From contig JASAMV010002141.1 of the NCBI GenBank assembly GCA_030248065.1, positions 1 to 64,000 on the forward strand: a stretch of DNA of 64,000 nucleotides. Direction: 5' to 3'. The DNA is from Rhynchonema sp. JSB1_4 (Eukaryota; Nematoda; Chromadorea; Monhysterida; Xyalidae). Below the pieces are notes generated by a model, which searched no databases, was not told where the DNA came from, and worked only from the letters and a program-made list of their open reading frames with translations. The position numbers and the translations under genes were made by a program. Below, in pieces: positions 48,752-60,788 of the stretch (its first letter is position 1; the number at the start of each line of letters is the position of its first letter).

Positions 48752-50562
48752 TTAAAAGCTGCTTATAAGCCGCCTGTTGGGCTGTTGTGTCTGACACCAC
48801 GTGTGCAGTACTTCTTAACACCTAATTTCGGAAACCTGTTGTTTGCTGACAAATTTCCCTTAAAAGCTGCTTATAAGCCGCCTGTTGGGCTTGTTTGTGT
48901 CTCACACCACGTGTGCAGTACTTCTTAACACCTTATTTCGGAAACCTGTTGTTTCCTGATAAATTTCCCTTGAAAGCTGTTTATAAGCCGGTTGTTGGGC
49001 TGTTGTGTCTCACAACACGTGTGCAGTACTTCTTAACACCTTATTTCGGAAACCTGTTGTTTCCTGATAAATTTCCCTTAAAAGCTGTTTATAAGCCGCC
49101 TGTTGGGCTGTTGTGTCTGACACCACATGTGCAGTACTTCTTAACACCTAATTTCGGAAACCTGTTGTTTGCTGACAAATTTCCCTTAAAAGCTGCTTAT
49201 AAGCCGCCTGTTGGGCTCTTTGTGTCTCACACCACGTGTGCAGTACTTCCTAACACCTAATTTCGGAAACCTGTTGTTTGCTGACAAATTTCCCTTAAAA
49301 GCTGTTTATAAGCCGCCTGTTGGGCTGTTGTGTCTGACACCACGTGTGCAGTACTTCTTAACACCTAATTTCGGAAACCTGTTGTTTCCTGATAAATTTC
49401 CCTTGAAAGCTGTTTGTAAGCCGCCTGTTGGGCTGTTTGTGTCTCACACCACGTGTGCAGTACTTCTTAACACCTAATTTCGGAAACCTGTTGTTTGCTG
49501 ACAAATTTCCATTAAAAGCTGTTTATAAGCCGCCTGTTGGGCTGTTGTGTCTGACACCACGTGTGCAGTACTTCTTAACACCTAATTTCGGAAACCTGTT
49601 GTTTGCTGATAAATTTCCCTTAAAAGCTGTTTATAAGCCGCCTGTTGGGCTGTTGTGTCTGACACCACGTGTGCAGTACTTCTTAACACCTAATTTCGGA
49701 AACCTGTTGTTTGCTGACAAATTTCCCTTAAAAGCTGCTTATAAGCCGCCTGTTGGGCTGTTTGTGTCTCACACCACGTGTGCAGTACTTCTTAACACCT
49801 TATTTCGGAAACCTGTTGTTTCCTGATAAATTTCCCTGAAAGCTGTTTTTAAGCCGGTTGTTGGGCTGTTGTGTCTCACAACACGTGTGCAGTACTTCTT
49901 AACACCTTATTTCGGAAACCTGTTGTTTCCTGATAAATTTCCCTTAAAAGCTGTTTATAAGCCGCCTGTTGGGCTGTTGTGTCTGACACCACGTGTGCAG
50001 TACTTCTTAACACCTAATTTCGGAAACCTGTTGTTTGCTGACAAATTTCCCTTAAAAGCTGCTTATAAGCCGCCTGGTGCGCTGTTTGTGTCTCACACCA
50101 CGTGTGCAGTACTTCTTAACACCTTATTTCGGAAACCTGTTGTTTCCTGATAAATTTCCCTTGAAAGCTGTTTATAAGCCGGTTGTTGGGCTGTTGTGTC
50201 TCACAACACGTGTGCAGTACTTCTTAACACCTTATTTCGGAAACCTGTTGTTTCCTGATAAATTTCCCTTAAAAGCTGTTTATAAGCCGCCTGTTGGGCT
50301 GTTGTGTCTGACACCACGTGTGCAGTACTTCTTAACACCTAATTTCGGAAACCTGTTGTTTGCTGACAAATTTCCCTTAAAAGCTGCTTATAAGCCGCCT
50401 GTTGGGCTGTTTGTGTCTCACACCACGTGTGCAGTACTTCTTAACACCTAATTTCGGAAACCAGTTGTTTGCTGATAAATTTCCCTTAAAAGCTGTTTAT
50501 AAGCCGCCTGTTGGGCTGTTGTGTCTGACACCACGTGTGCAGTGCTTCTTAACACCTAATTG
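48752..50562 (+). repeat. 108-bp tandem repeat, second block (about 16 units)
   Basis: This is the same unit as 46880-47675, resuming exactly where the insertion ends. The 109-bp frame-breaking variant recurs about every 325 bp in the right half (49760, 50085, 50410), showing a three-unit higher-order repeat (108+108+109). Variant pairs TGCTGACAAA or TCCTGATAAA mark the unit types. Confidence 0.95.
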
Positions 50563-50930
50563 CCACCCAAGTGGGGGCAGTAAATTGACATTGCCCCCCC
50601 CCCCCCCCCGGAATAAGCTCCCCAAGTGGGGGCAGTGAATTGACAGAGCCCCCCCCCCCGGAATAAGCTCCCCAAGTGGGGGCAGCAAATTGACAGAGCC
50701 CCCCCCCCCCCCGGAACAAGCTCCCCAAGTGGGATCAGTAAATTGACAGAGCCCCCCCCCGGAACAAGCTCCCCAAGTGGGGGCAGTAAATTGACAGAGC
50801 TCCCCGCCCCGGAATAAACCCAAAAGTGGGCCGGGGGCAGTGAATTAATAGTGCCCCCCAGAATAAGCCCCCGCCCCGGAACAAGCCCCCCCGGTGGGGG
50901 CAGTGAGTGAAAAGAGCCCTCCCCCAAAAA
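50563..50930. repeat. C-rich tandem repeat, units of about 55-65 bp
   Basis: Five to six units of CCAAGTGGGGGCAGTAAATT, GACAGAGC, a run of 8-18 C, and GGAATAAGCTC. The array starts immediately after the last partial 108-bp unit. The complementary strand carries long G runs. Confidence 0.9.
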
Positions 50931-50979
50931 AAAACACCGAAACCTAGCCGTCATCTGACCGAAACAAGTGATTTTTGAC

Positions 50980-51130
50980 CACCTGCAACGTTGATGCAGT
51001 CGGATGCTACATCAACCTGCATCAGAAACTAGCATCAAGCGCATCAACGGGTCTTTGATGCAAACTTGATGCAAACTTCCTTATACTCCTGCATCAACTA
51101 GCATCAGGTTTGCATCAAGTAGCATCCCAC
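50980..51130. repeat. Cluster of GATGCA and GCATCA motifs
   Basis: About a dozen GCATCA or TGATGC hexamers occur in 150 bp, in both orientations (for example TAGCATCAAGCGCATCAACG). The spacing is irregular. It resembles the interior of a palindromic element, but I found no ends. Confidence 0.5.
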
Positions 51131-51220
51131 ACGTTTTTTTGTTATGCTAGGATCTATCGACAAAAGCAATATCAAGCAGTTGTTGCTTTCACCTCTTTTC
51201 ATTCAGTTGCTACATAAATT

Positions 51221-52306
51221 TCATCTAGAAAAGCTTGAAAGGTTTGAAAAGTGACATGGTTTTGTCTTACAATCAATGACCTCTCCATGAGTCTGGGAAG
51301 TATCGTCGATCATACATGGCATGACATTGCAGAAATCAGCAGAAGTGTAAAAATTGACACGATCTGACGTTATTTGCTCAGAATGGAAAATCTTGTGATT
51401 CATTCTCATGATTTATGAAATACGGCGCTTATTCTAGTTCAGTATACCATGACTACTTCGTGATAAATATGTATATGGTAATGGACCAGGAGGTGATCCT
51501 GCCACCAACTGCCTAATCCTGAGCGAAACATGAAATTCCGGTCACTGATAATACCCGGCATAATGAGCCATTTCCGTTCAGTGCTTGTCGTGGTGTAGGC
51601 GGTGAGCCTTTCCACCGCCCCTGCCAGGGCGCATGGGATCATTTCGCAGACTTTGGTGACCGAACCGGACCGATCACCAAGTTTGATTTCGCCCGTGGTA
51701 ATTCCAAGGATCATATGTACATATGTTATATCTGCCGGCTTGGGGCTTTGGAATTTTTTTAAACATTTTGCTACGCGTTTTTTTGGGAAGTAACCTTGTC
51801 TCTCTGAGGCTTTTGCGAAAAGCGTTGATGATAAAACTTGAAAGTTGAAACTAAAAGCACCCGGGAGCTCGGTCTCCAAAAATATTTGGATCCGGAAACA
51901 CTGTTTGAAAAAAACAAGGTTTTTTTCACGAAGGTGGGTAAACGAGTTATGTTTGCCGAATTTTTTTAGCAGATCAGGTGACGAGTGGTGATCTGGGGCG
52001 AGAAGGTCTTTACCGTTGAGAGAAAAATTTCGACGGATTTTCATATAGCCCTTGTGCCACCAAATACGCAACCTATTACCACACCGACATATAAAATAAA
52101 AAAGTTGTGCAGAGCACACAGTATACACCAACCGTTCTCGAGCCGCACTGGTTGTATTGGCATGGGTTCTTGCCCGGGCACGTCTCCTGAGTGTGTCTCC
52201 CGGGATCAGAGCAATCACCATAGCAACGGGTGCATTCTATTGCACTGGCACAATGAAACATCAGCGATGCTGCTAGCACAAAAACGGTGGGGAAAGAGGC
52301 CAACAT
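51221..52306 (-). CDS. Small secreted cysteine-rich protein, Ly6-like start
   Basis: Exon 1 (52306-52133, minus) has a clear signal peptide (MLASFPTVFVLAASLMFHCA), then IECTRCYGDCSDP and further cysteines, and a donor ACG|GTTGGT in phase 0. The last exon follows the strong acceptor ATACTTCCCAG and reads THGEVIDCKTKPCHF to a stop at about 51221. A middle exon around 51600-51700 (KVCEMIPCALAG) is likely because the same segment is joined to the last exon at 63 kb, but its boundaries are uncertain. The L/I-x-C-x2-C start suggests a three-finger Ly6/uPAR-type fold. The closing CCxxDxxN motif was not seen, so the family remains uncertain. Confidence 0.5.
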
Positions 52307-53356
<1,050 letters not shown>

Positions 53357-53571
53357 CTTGTTTTTTTGTGCCCGAACAAAGTCTGACGCTCGCCTATTTG
53401 TGTTACTCGTAGAAACACGTAGAAGCTTTGATTCTCGTTCGTTTGTATTTCCAAACTTGATGAGTCAAATAAAAAATTCAGCTGAAGTCCTAAGCCCGAG
53501 TCTAATGCCGCACTGGGTTGATGTTTACAGCAGGGTCCTTTTTCTGTGAAATAATATTGAAAACACCTTAA

Positions 53572-54212
53572 AGTGGAAATTGCACATTCCTAATCGCCTT
53601 TCAAGTTTTAAAAGTGTTTAGACAGAAATGTGGGCATCACAAAAATCAAATAATTTGGTACAAACTCTCAAACATGTACCCAGGAGATTCCGTTTAAGAC
53701 AAGCCACTGGGAACAAAATTCGGCCCGGACCGGCCGAATTTCTACCTGCGCATTCAGATACATTGCCTGATCAAAAAGCTGTCAAGGCGACAGAATGTTT
53801 CGCACGATTCTTGAATCTCACTAACTATAGAATTTCGCTTTTCTTTATATTTCGAATTTCGACGAATTGTTCCGTGTCTGCTAAATGTTTCATGCTCTGC
53901 TTGTCACGCTGGAACAATTCGTCGAAATTCGAAATATAAAGAAAAGCGAAATTCTATAGTTAGTGAGTTTCAGGAATCGTGCGAAACATTCTGTCGCCTT
54001 GACAGCTTTTTGATCAGGCAAATTGCCTGAATGCGCAGGTGGAAATTCGGCCGGTCCGCACCGAATTTTCTTCCCGATTGTTCCCTTTAAACTGCTTCTC
54101 CTGGCTACATGTTTGAGAGTTTGTACCAAGTGATTGGGCTTTCATGATGCGCACACGACTGTCTAAACACTTGTAGAGTTTGAAAGGCGATTAGGAATGT
54201 GCAATTTCCCCT
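53572..54212. mobile_element. Palindromic TTAA element upstream of the ketosynthase exons
   Basis: Ends AG[T/G]GGAAATTGCACATTCC are inverted, flanked by TTAA at 53568-53571 and 54213-54216. Arms of about 310 bp surround a short loop near 53885-53915, so nearly all of it folds back. It ends 40 bp before the first ketosynthase exon, inside what should be an intron. Confidence 0.85.
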
Positions 54213-54252
54213 TTAAGACGCGATATGGATATCGATTCCCTTTCCAATTCAG

Positions 54253-54816
54253 GCGCACTGCACGGGCAGTCCGGTCGGTGATCCGAAGGAATTGAACGCA
54301 ATTGCCAAAGTGTTCGCCCGGTATCGATCACCAGAGAATCCGATTTTGATCGGATCCGATCCGAACATGGGACACAGCGAACCAGCAGCCGGACTTTGTT
54401 CGTTGGCAAACGTAGGCAGTTCGTCATTGTATGATTGTTGTTTTTAGAAATTTTAATTTTAATTTAATTTTTGAGATTTCAACCCAATCTTATGTCAATT
54501 TCAATTTCAGGTTATCGTGGCGTGCGAAACAGGACTGCTCCCACCGTCCATCAATTTTGAATCGCCAACCGTATGTGCCCCGGACTTGTATGAAGGAAAA
54601 ATGAAGGTGAGAGAAGGGAAATTTATAAATTTGAAAAAGTCACAAGACTGTTTTTTGCCCTTTCAGGTTGTCACGGAACCAACAGCGTTTACAGGGGGTT
54701 ATGTGGCGTTGAATTCATTCGTCTTCGAAGGGGCAAACTTTCATATTTTGCTGAAATCCAATGTCAGACGTGGCAAAGCTTCTTACACTTTCTCAATGAT
54801 GTACCGAAGCAACTAA
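54253..54816 (+). CDS. Fragment of animal fatty acid synthase ketosynthase domain
   Basis: Three phase-0 exons: 54253-54411 (acceptor CCAATTCAG, donor GTAGGC), 54511-54606 (acceptor AATTTCAG, donor GTGAGA) and 54667-54816 (acceptor CCTTTCAG, stop TAA). They encode the C-terminal third of a KS domain: AHCTGSPVGDPKELNAI, then NMGHSEPAAGL, then VVTEPTAFTGGYVALNSF. Both KS histidines (AHxTG and NMGH) are kept. The exons with the active-site cysteine are absent upstream, the GFGGAN glycine loop reads VFEGAN, and a stop follows about 15 residues after the domain. It is a truncated copy or the end of a rearranged gene, not a working synthase. A TTAA element adjoins the 5' side. Confidence 0.75.
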
Positions 54817-55179
54817 ATGTGCGAGTATTATGTAAAATAACCAGTCAAAGTGACTATCTTTAACTGGTAACGGTTTCGTTAAAAACCTGATATCGGGAAA
54901 ATTCTCGTTAATAAACGATAGCAGTGCAGGTCCATGTGCGTTGGGGTTGACGAATTTGGGTCCAGAAACCAATTCTCATCAGTCATTGCTGCTTATCAGC
55001 TAATAAGCACATTCTTCCTCCTAGTTCCCCCACATCTCCCTCAGTTAATACCGCAAAATTCCATTCGTTGGGATCTATAATCTCGATCAGACTGAAGACT
55101 TCTTGAAAACTGTAAACTACTCGAAACCTTCGCGCTACTTCTTGATCAAGGACCGCCATAAAAGTTCGTTAGGATCCGC
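54817..55179. other. Intergenic or intronic stretch, no feature
   Basis: An AG after CACATCTCCCTC (about 55042) could be an acceptor, but the following frame meets a stop before the next open region. Nothing else is seen. Confidence 0.3.
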
Positions 55180-55479
55180 ATGATGGCCTCCCACCTCAAT
55201 ACTATTTTTGTAAAAGTTGCCGACCAAGGGTGTTTTAAACCAGCCAAGAGTCGATCGAAAGATGCTGAGTTCGATACTTGCGAGCAAGTACTACGTTACT
55301 ATTTCGGGCTACAAAACGATGATCGTATCTTTATTCCACCAGGAATGTGCGGATTGGTGCCCTCACTCAGCGGCACCAGCATTCAAGGTAACCCGGTTGA
55401 AACCGACGTTTTGGATTCTGGATATCTTGGAAGCGTGAAGATCATTGTTCCGAAACAGCAAATGCCTGTGAAACATCAG
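55180..55479 (+). CDS. dUTPase-like first exon
   Basis: The first ATG after an in-frame stop opens 100 codons, ending at a good donor CATCAG|GTAAAT. The order of segments recalls trimeric dUTPases: VKVADQGCFKPAKSRSKDAE (like motif 1), DDRIFIPPGMCGLVPSLSG (like the strand and motif 2 region) and DVLDSGYLGSVKIIV (close to motif 3, G-V-I-D-x-x-Y-x-G). Motifs 4 and 5, needed for catalysis, would lie in later exons that I did not find. Motif 1 has E instead of the usual G (DAEFD), so activity is doubtful. The enzyme family removes dUTP from the nucleotide pool. The assignment rests on motif pattern only. Confidence 0.4.
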
Positions 55480-56057
55480 GTAAATCGGTTACGGTGTGCT
55501 GGCGAGTGACCCAGCCTCACTGTAATTCTACATTACGTCCCTTTATTAAAATTCCGTTTTCAGTGTTGTAATTGCACTGAGTAATCCATTCCAATTTATA
55601 TATGCCCTTAGTGCCCCAAACGTTTTTTGCGCAATGTGGTACGGTATGTGAAAAGTTGGGGTGGTAGATCTCCCGCCAAAATGCCAATGGGGTTGGGGTG
55701 GGGACTTTCAAACCCACAATCTGCCACTACAAGCCGTCCTGTGTAACCCCGTGATTGTGTACCATTATACCGCCCTGTTTATCATCGCAAACAAGTATTT
55801 TACGCTGCAAAATGTTATAAAATGGTATGCCAAAAAATGATGTCGTAGAATTGGTTTATGCTTAAAACTGGTATACGCGGTTTATTTGTGTGTTAGTTGA
55901 CGAAACCATGGTGATCGATGAGCAAAAACCGATAAACAGTCACAAAACCACTAAAAACATATGATCGATGTACGAGTAAAACAAAATAAATAGTAACCAA
56001 CATATAAGAAATTAGTGTTGAAACCTGCATGCACCATGCCCCTCCCGCTACTGAGAC
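55480..56057. other. No gene seen
   Basis: No exon of the dUTPase-like gene or any other gene is recognisable here. The sequence is unremarkable. Confidence 0.3.
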
Positions 56058-56531
56058 CAGGGTTGGGCAAAAAAAACGACGGCGTTTTTTCTTAAAAAAA
56101 CGACGTTTTTTTAAAAAAAACGGCTGGGTCGTTTTTCGTTTTTTTTAAACCTGAATTTTCTTGATTTTCCCTGATTTTTCAGGGAAAGTACCCTGATTAT
56201 CAAGGAAAATCAATTTTTTGTCCCATTTTTTAAAAAAATTTTCGACCAATTTTTACTTTGTCGAGATACGTCGATATACGGAGTTTGACTTTCAGTGATG
56301 ACCCCGGCCAAAGTTGGTCCCATGATGCGGGTCTGATATGGGATCTTAGCAACTCGCTAGAAAAGGGTTGAAACCCGTTTATTTTGCCTCAGAACACATA
56401 GAATTACTTCATTTAACCATGTTTTCTTCCCAACATGAGCGTTTTCCAATTTTTTTGGGGGCATATTTTGGTCGTCTGGGCGTTTTAAAAAAAACGATTT
56501 TTTGAAAAAAAACGTTTTTTGCCCAACCCTG
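56058..56531. mobile_element. hAT-type element, TSD ACTGAGAC (CGTTTTTT subfamily)
   Basis: It starts CAGGGTTGGGCAAAAA and ends TTTTGCCCAACCCTG. The octamer ACTGAGAC is identical at 56050-56057 and 56532-56539. It is nearly the same element as 59109-59610. Confidence 0.9.
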
Positions 56532-56539
56532 ACTGAGAC

Positions 56540-57284
56540 TGACCCTTGGATTAAAAAAAAATTTATCATCTAAACTTTCAAAAAAACCATTTAAAAGTTT
56601 TTTAATAATCATTTTTTCCAGACCACCAAAAAATTGGTTTCTTGAAGTACGAAGTTGCTGAAGTCATGTTAGTTAGGTTATGTTTTGAGTGACGCAAAAG
56701 TTAACTTTTGTACTGACTTGCATGTTTACGTCGATCACCTGCGATCTATCCCCTTGGTCATGATTTTGAGAACCTCGAAGGTAACTCTGTGGGTATATAT
56801 GACATAGGGAAGACCAACCTTCTATTTGTGAAATTGGGGATAAATTTGAAGAGAGTTAAAAGACTTACACCATGCTCATTTGTGTCACAAGAGCAACAAA
56901 TGACTAATCCACGAGCACTGCAAGCAGGCGAGCAACGTGGAGTCTGTCGATAGCTTACGACACGCTCAATAATTGTACAGTATACGGTATGGGGTGTCCT
57001 ACACTACACATGTGACGGTTGTGGGGATGTCTGGAAACTGTATGAGTCCATTACAACACCATTTCAAACTGAAATATCGCGCCGCAGCCAAAATTTCTTG
57101 AGAACCATGAGCCACTGGAGGCATAAGGACATGCCTTTTTACCGTAAAAAGTGAGAAAATAACGAAAAAAGTGAAAACGCAACAAAAAAGTGGACCTACC
57201 GTTTAAAATTTCAAAATGAAAAAAGTGACCATCTTTAAGAAAATAAAATTTCAATTTTTTTTACTTTGTTTAATCCCAACACTG
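56540..57284. mobile_element. hAT-type element, degraded ends, next to CTLD gene 2
   Basis: The left side reads TTGGATTAAAAAAAA and the right end TTAATCCCAACACTG, both one or more changes from the family ends. The interior matches 13182-13953 and 31956-33026 (for example GGGGTGTCCTA and TATGAGTCCATTACAAC). No clear flanking octamers were found. It stops 23 bp from the stop codon of the CTLD gene, so the gene's 3' untranslated region probably runs into it. Confidence 0.65.
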
Positions 57285-57306
57285 TCTTGGAAAAAACACT
57301 ATTTTC

Positions 57307-58123
57307 TTATGCCTCAGGAGTCTCACAAACGAAATTCTTATCCCCCGCACAACTATCGTCGCCGGGCCCCAACTTGCCGCCTTCAAACCACAATAAGCCA
57401 CAATTTTCATTGCCACCTTTGTTGTCCGGTTCACCACTGTGCCAGGGTGTGTTTGCCGATGAGAACCCATGATTGAAACTGTGGTCGGTGTTTACCCACG
57501 CCCAACCACCGGCTGGTTCGTCAGATGTGTCGACTTGGAGCAAACCGATCCACCAAAGAGCGCCCTGCGGTGAGATTGTGTTATTGTGCGATGATTCAGT
57601 AAGGGGGCCCACATTATTCAGTCCCGGCGATTCGGGCCCGCGGCTGCGAATTTCCGAGCTCGGAAAGTCGCGACAAAACAAACCTCACGTATCGGATGGT
57701 AGACGTTGTTCAGCCATCCCTCAAGGGCGTACATTGTATCCAAATCATCAACAAAGGCCAAACGGCCGTGGAATAGTCGGCTACACGCAGTCATGGCATT
57801 AGCCCAACTGGTAGAATATTGGAAGACGATGTAGCATTTGCCATTGAATGGTAGGTAGTTGTGACCATGTGCGACGTCCGAGCACGCTGAAAATAAAGCT
57901 AGCGCCCTGAAATTTGAACCCCAAAACTGACCCGTTTGCAACAAAACACCGGGTCACATATGCCACAATTAAAATACAACTTACACTGCACGAAAGAAAA
58001 CAATATAAAAAGAGAGCAAAACTAAGTGCATAGCTCATTTTATACCAATAGGCACTTACATGCCGCATCATTTGCAGAACACAACGCGACGATTAAGACA
58101 AGCAATAAGACCAACTTGGCCAT
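57307..58123 (-). CDS. Secreted C-type lectin (single CTLD, EPD type)
   Basis: Minus-strand exons 58123-58060 (donor GTAAGT), 57886-57684 (acceptor TTTTCAG, donor GAG|GTTTGT) and 57564-57307 (acceptor CTCACCGCAG, stop TAA) sum to 525 nt, giving 174 residues in frame. A signal peptide (MAKLVLLLVLIVALCSA) is followed by one CTLD: CSDVAHGHNYL, paired cysteines, a WWIGL core, EPAGGWAW, an EPD motif at the sugar site and GDDSC before the closing FVCE. EPN-type lectins usually bind mannose and QPD-type galactose; EPD is intermediate, so specificity cannot be predicted. Exon sizes and phases match the 33-35 kb gene, so the two are paralogues. Both introns are short (173 and 119 nt) and free of elements. 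Confidence 0.88.
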
Positions 58124-58404
58124 TGAGGACAATTTGGTCGAATATGTTATTTAGCTGGAGGATATCAGTTAGACTGAAATCGTGTTGGTGTGTGATATGG
58201 CAAAATACTGCAAAATACAACAAATATAAGTACTGCAAAATAAAAAGATAAGAGAACGGTTGAACTCCGGGTTAGAACTGTCTTCTCGCTGAGCATGGGG
58301 AGTGACCGTGAGGCCCACACCAGCTGACGACAATGAAAAAAGATAAGAAAAATTAGACGGCTAAAACTCCTAATTCTTGCGCAGTATGGGGAAGCATCGG
58401 TATG

Positions 58405-59079
58405 CAGGGTTGGAAAAAAGATTTTTTTAAACAAGTTCTTTAAATTTTTTTTCAAAAAATTTTTTTTCGAGGAAGTCGCAGATTCGACTAAATTTGACCA
58501 AATTTGCCTAAAAACGCGCAAAAACGCGAAAAAATGCAACTTTAATTGATAAGTCACTATTCTGACTTGGTTTGCATCGCTTATGGAGGACGTTTACGTC
58601 ATTTCGGTGCGATCCAACAGTCTGTGCTTAATATGGACTGATGATTGCTGCCCTGTGGTATCAGACACAACAGTTTGTGGTCGAAAGAGCAAGCGTTACT
58701 CATAAACAACACAGGATTCAGCCAATATGTAAGCTGCAGAAACACTTGTCTGGTTGCTGAATCAGTAGCATCTGACCAACCCGATAGGGTATGACATCGA
58801 AGTACCACGTATGTAGGTACATGCATACTGTGTCTCGTGTACACGGGAAGGTATAACATCATATGGGGCATCTTAGGTACCAAATACATGCCCCGAAAGT
58901 GATTATTATGTGAAGAAAATTCTGCGACCCTTGAGAAACAATGACAAAAAATAACACCAAAAAGGCCATTTTTAAACTCTTTAGAACATTATGTTCCACC
59001 GAAAAATTAAAAAAAAATTTAACTTTTTTTTCAAAGATCTGTTTTTTTAAAAATTCAAAACATTTTTTGCCCAACCCTG
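58405..59079. mobile_element. hAT-type element, TSD TCGGTATG
   Basis: It starts CAGGGTTGGAAAAAAG and ends TTTGCCCAACCCTG. The octamer TCGGTATG is identical at 58397-58404 and 59080-59087. It is in the same subfamily as 30075-30711 and 60162-60788. Confidence 0.9.
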
Positions 59080-59108
59080 TCGGTATGATATCTGTTTGGT
59101 GTTATGAC

Positions 59109-59610
59109 CAGGGTTGGGCAAAAAACGACGGCGTTTTTTCTTAAAACGTTTTTTTTAAAAAAACGTCTGGGTCGTTTTTCGTTTTTTTTTAAATCCTGAC
59201 TTTCCTTGATTTTCCCTGATTTTTTTAGGGAATGTACCCTGATTTTTAAGGAAAATCAATTTTTTGTCCATTTCTTTTCTCAAAAAATTTTCGACCTATT
59301 TTTACTTTGTCGAGATACGTCGATATACGGAGTTTGACATTCAATGGTGACCCCGGCCAAAGTTGGTCCCATGATGCGGGTCTGATGTGGGATCTTAACA
59401 ACTCGCTAGAGAAGGGTTGAAACCCGTTTATTTTGCCTCAGAACACGTAGAATTACTTCATTTAACCACGTTTTCTTCCCAACATGAGCGTTTTCCAATT
59501 TTTTTTTTGGGGGGGGCATATTTTGGTCATCTAGGAGGTTTTAAAAAAACGTTGTTTTAAAAAAACGTTTTTCAAAAACGATTTAAAAAAACGTTTTTTG
59601 CCCAACCCTG
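59109..59610. mobile_element. hAT-type element, TSD GTT[A/G]TGAC
   Basis: It starts CAGGGTTGGGCAAAAAA and ends TTTGCCCAACCCTG. The flanks GTTATGAC (59101-59108) and GTTGTGAC (59611-59618) match at 7 of 8 positions. It is a close copy of 56058-56531. Confidence 0.88.
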
Positions 59611-60161
59611 GTTGTGACCCATATGTTGTCATCTCGAGAAGTTCACGCGGGGATTTGGTTGTTGATGCTGACCGACAGCGTTTTTGAATGTATACCACCA
59701 TATTAGTGCAGTCCAGCAGTATTTTGCCATAGTACACACCATAAGACAGCTTTAATCAGGAGTTTTAACCGTCTAATTTTTCTTATCTGTTTTTCATTGG
59801 CGTCAGCTTGTGTGGGCCTCACGGTCACTCCCCATACTCAGTGAGAAGACAGTTTTAATCCGGAGTTTAACCGTTTATTTTCAGGGTCGAGCGTGACGTC
59901 GTAGAACCAGAGGGACACGTCGGCAAACCGGGCATGGTCTGCTCAAAAGCAAATGATCGACCGATAAATTATCTATGCTGTTCACTTTTTAGAAACAAAG
60001 ATGGTTGGTGTACGAAACATCACCCAGTCATGTTCGTGATCAGGTAGATAATATAGTCTTTCATTTAATTCTCGGTCCAAACAAAGTATACAGCAAATGT
60101 TTCATCTCAACAGCAGTCATCAAGACAGTAACACGCATGTTTCGAGCCACGTTGTCGACCT

Positions 60162-60788
60162 CAAAGATGGAAAAAAAAATTTTTTAAACAAGTTTTTTTA
60201 AAAGTCTCAGATTCGGGGCAATTATTACAAATTTGCCTAAAAAACGCGCAAAATCGCGAAAAAATGCAACTTTAATTGACAAGTCACTTTTGTGACTTGG
60301 TTTGCATCACTTATGAAGGGTGTTTACGTCATTCCGATGTGATCCAACAGTCTGTGCTTGATATGGACCGATGATTGCTGCTCTGTGGTATCGGACACAA
60401 CAGTTTGTGGTCGAATAAGCAAGATTCACTCATAAACCAGAATTGAGAATATAAACTGCAGAAATACTTGTCGGGTCGCTGAATCAGTCGTATATGACCG
60501 ACCCGATGGGGTATGACATCAAAGTACCATGTAAGTATATGCATACTGTGTCTCATGTATCACGGGAAGGTATAATAACATCATTTGGGACATGTTAGAT
60601 ACCAAATACACGCCCCAAAATTGATTTTGTGAAGAAAAATTTTTCGACCCTTGAGAAAAAAATGACAAAAAATAACCCCCCAAAAGGCCATTTTTGGACG
60701 TTTTAGAACATTTTGTTCCCCCGAAAAATTTAAAAATTTTTTTTTTGAAAAAATTTTTTTTCAACAACCTTTTTATTGCCCAACCCTG
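60162..60788. mobile_element. hAT-type element, TSD GTCGACCT, mutated left end
   Basis: The right end is GCCCAACCCTG, while the left reads CAAAGATGGAAAAAA in place of CAGGGTTGGAAAAAA. The octamer GTCGACCT is identical at 60154-60161 and 60789-60796, which fixes the limits despite the mutation. Confidence 0.85.

Larger units (their letters stand above)
58255..59880. repeat. Inverted-repeat pair (about 140-bp arms) enclosing two hAT elements
   Basis: The segment GTGACCGTGAGGCCCACAC, with its flanks at 58255-58396, is mirrored at 59740-59880 with few differences. The two hAT elements 58405-59079 and 59109-59610 lie between. It is probably an older foldback element that was later hit twice. Confidence 0.65.

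Noticed and set aside
50556..50954. Glycine- and proline-rich minus-strand protein
   Set aside because: It is the translation of the C-rich tandem array.
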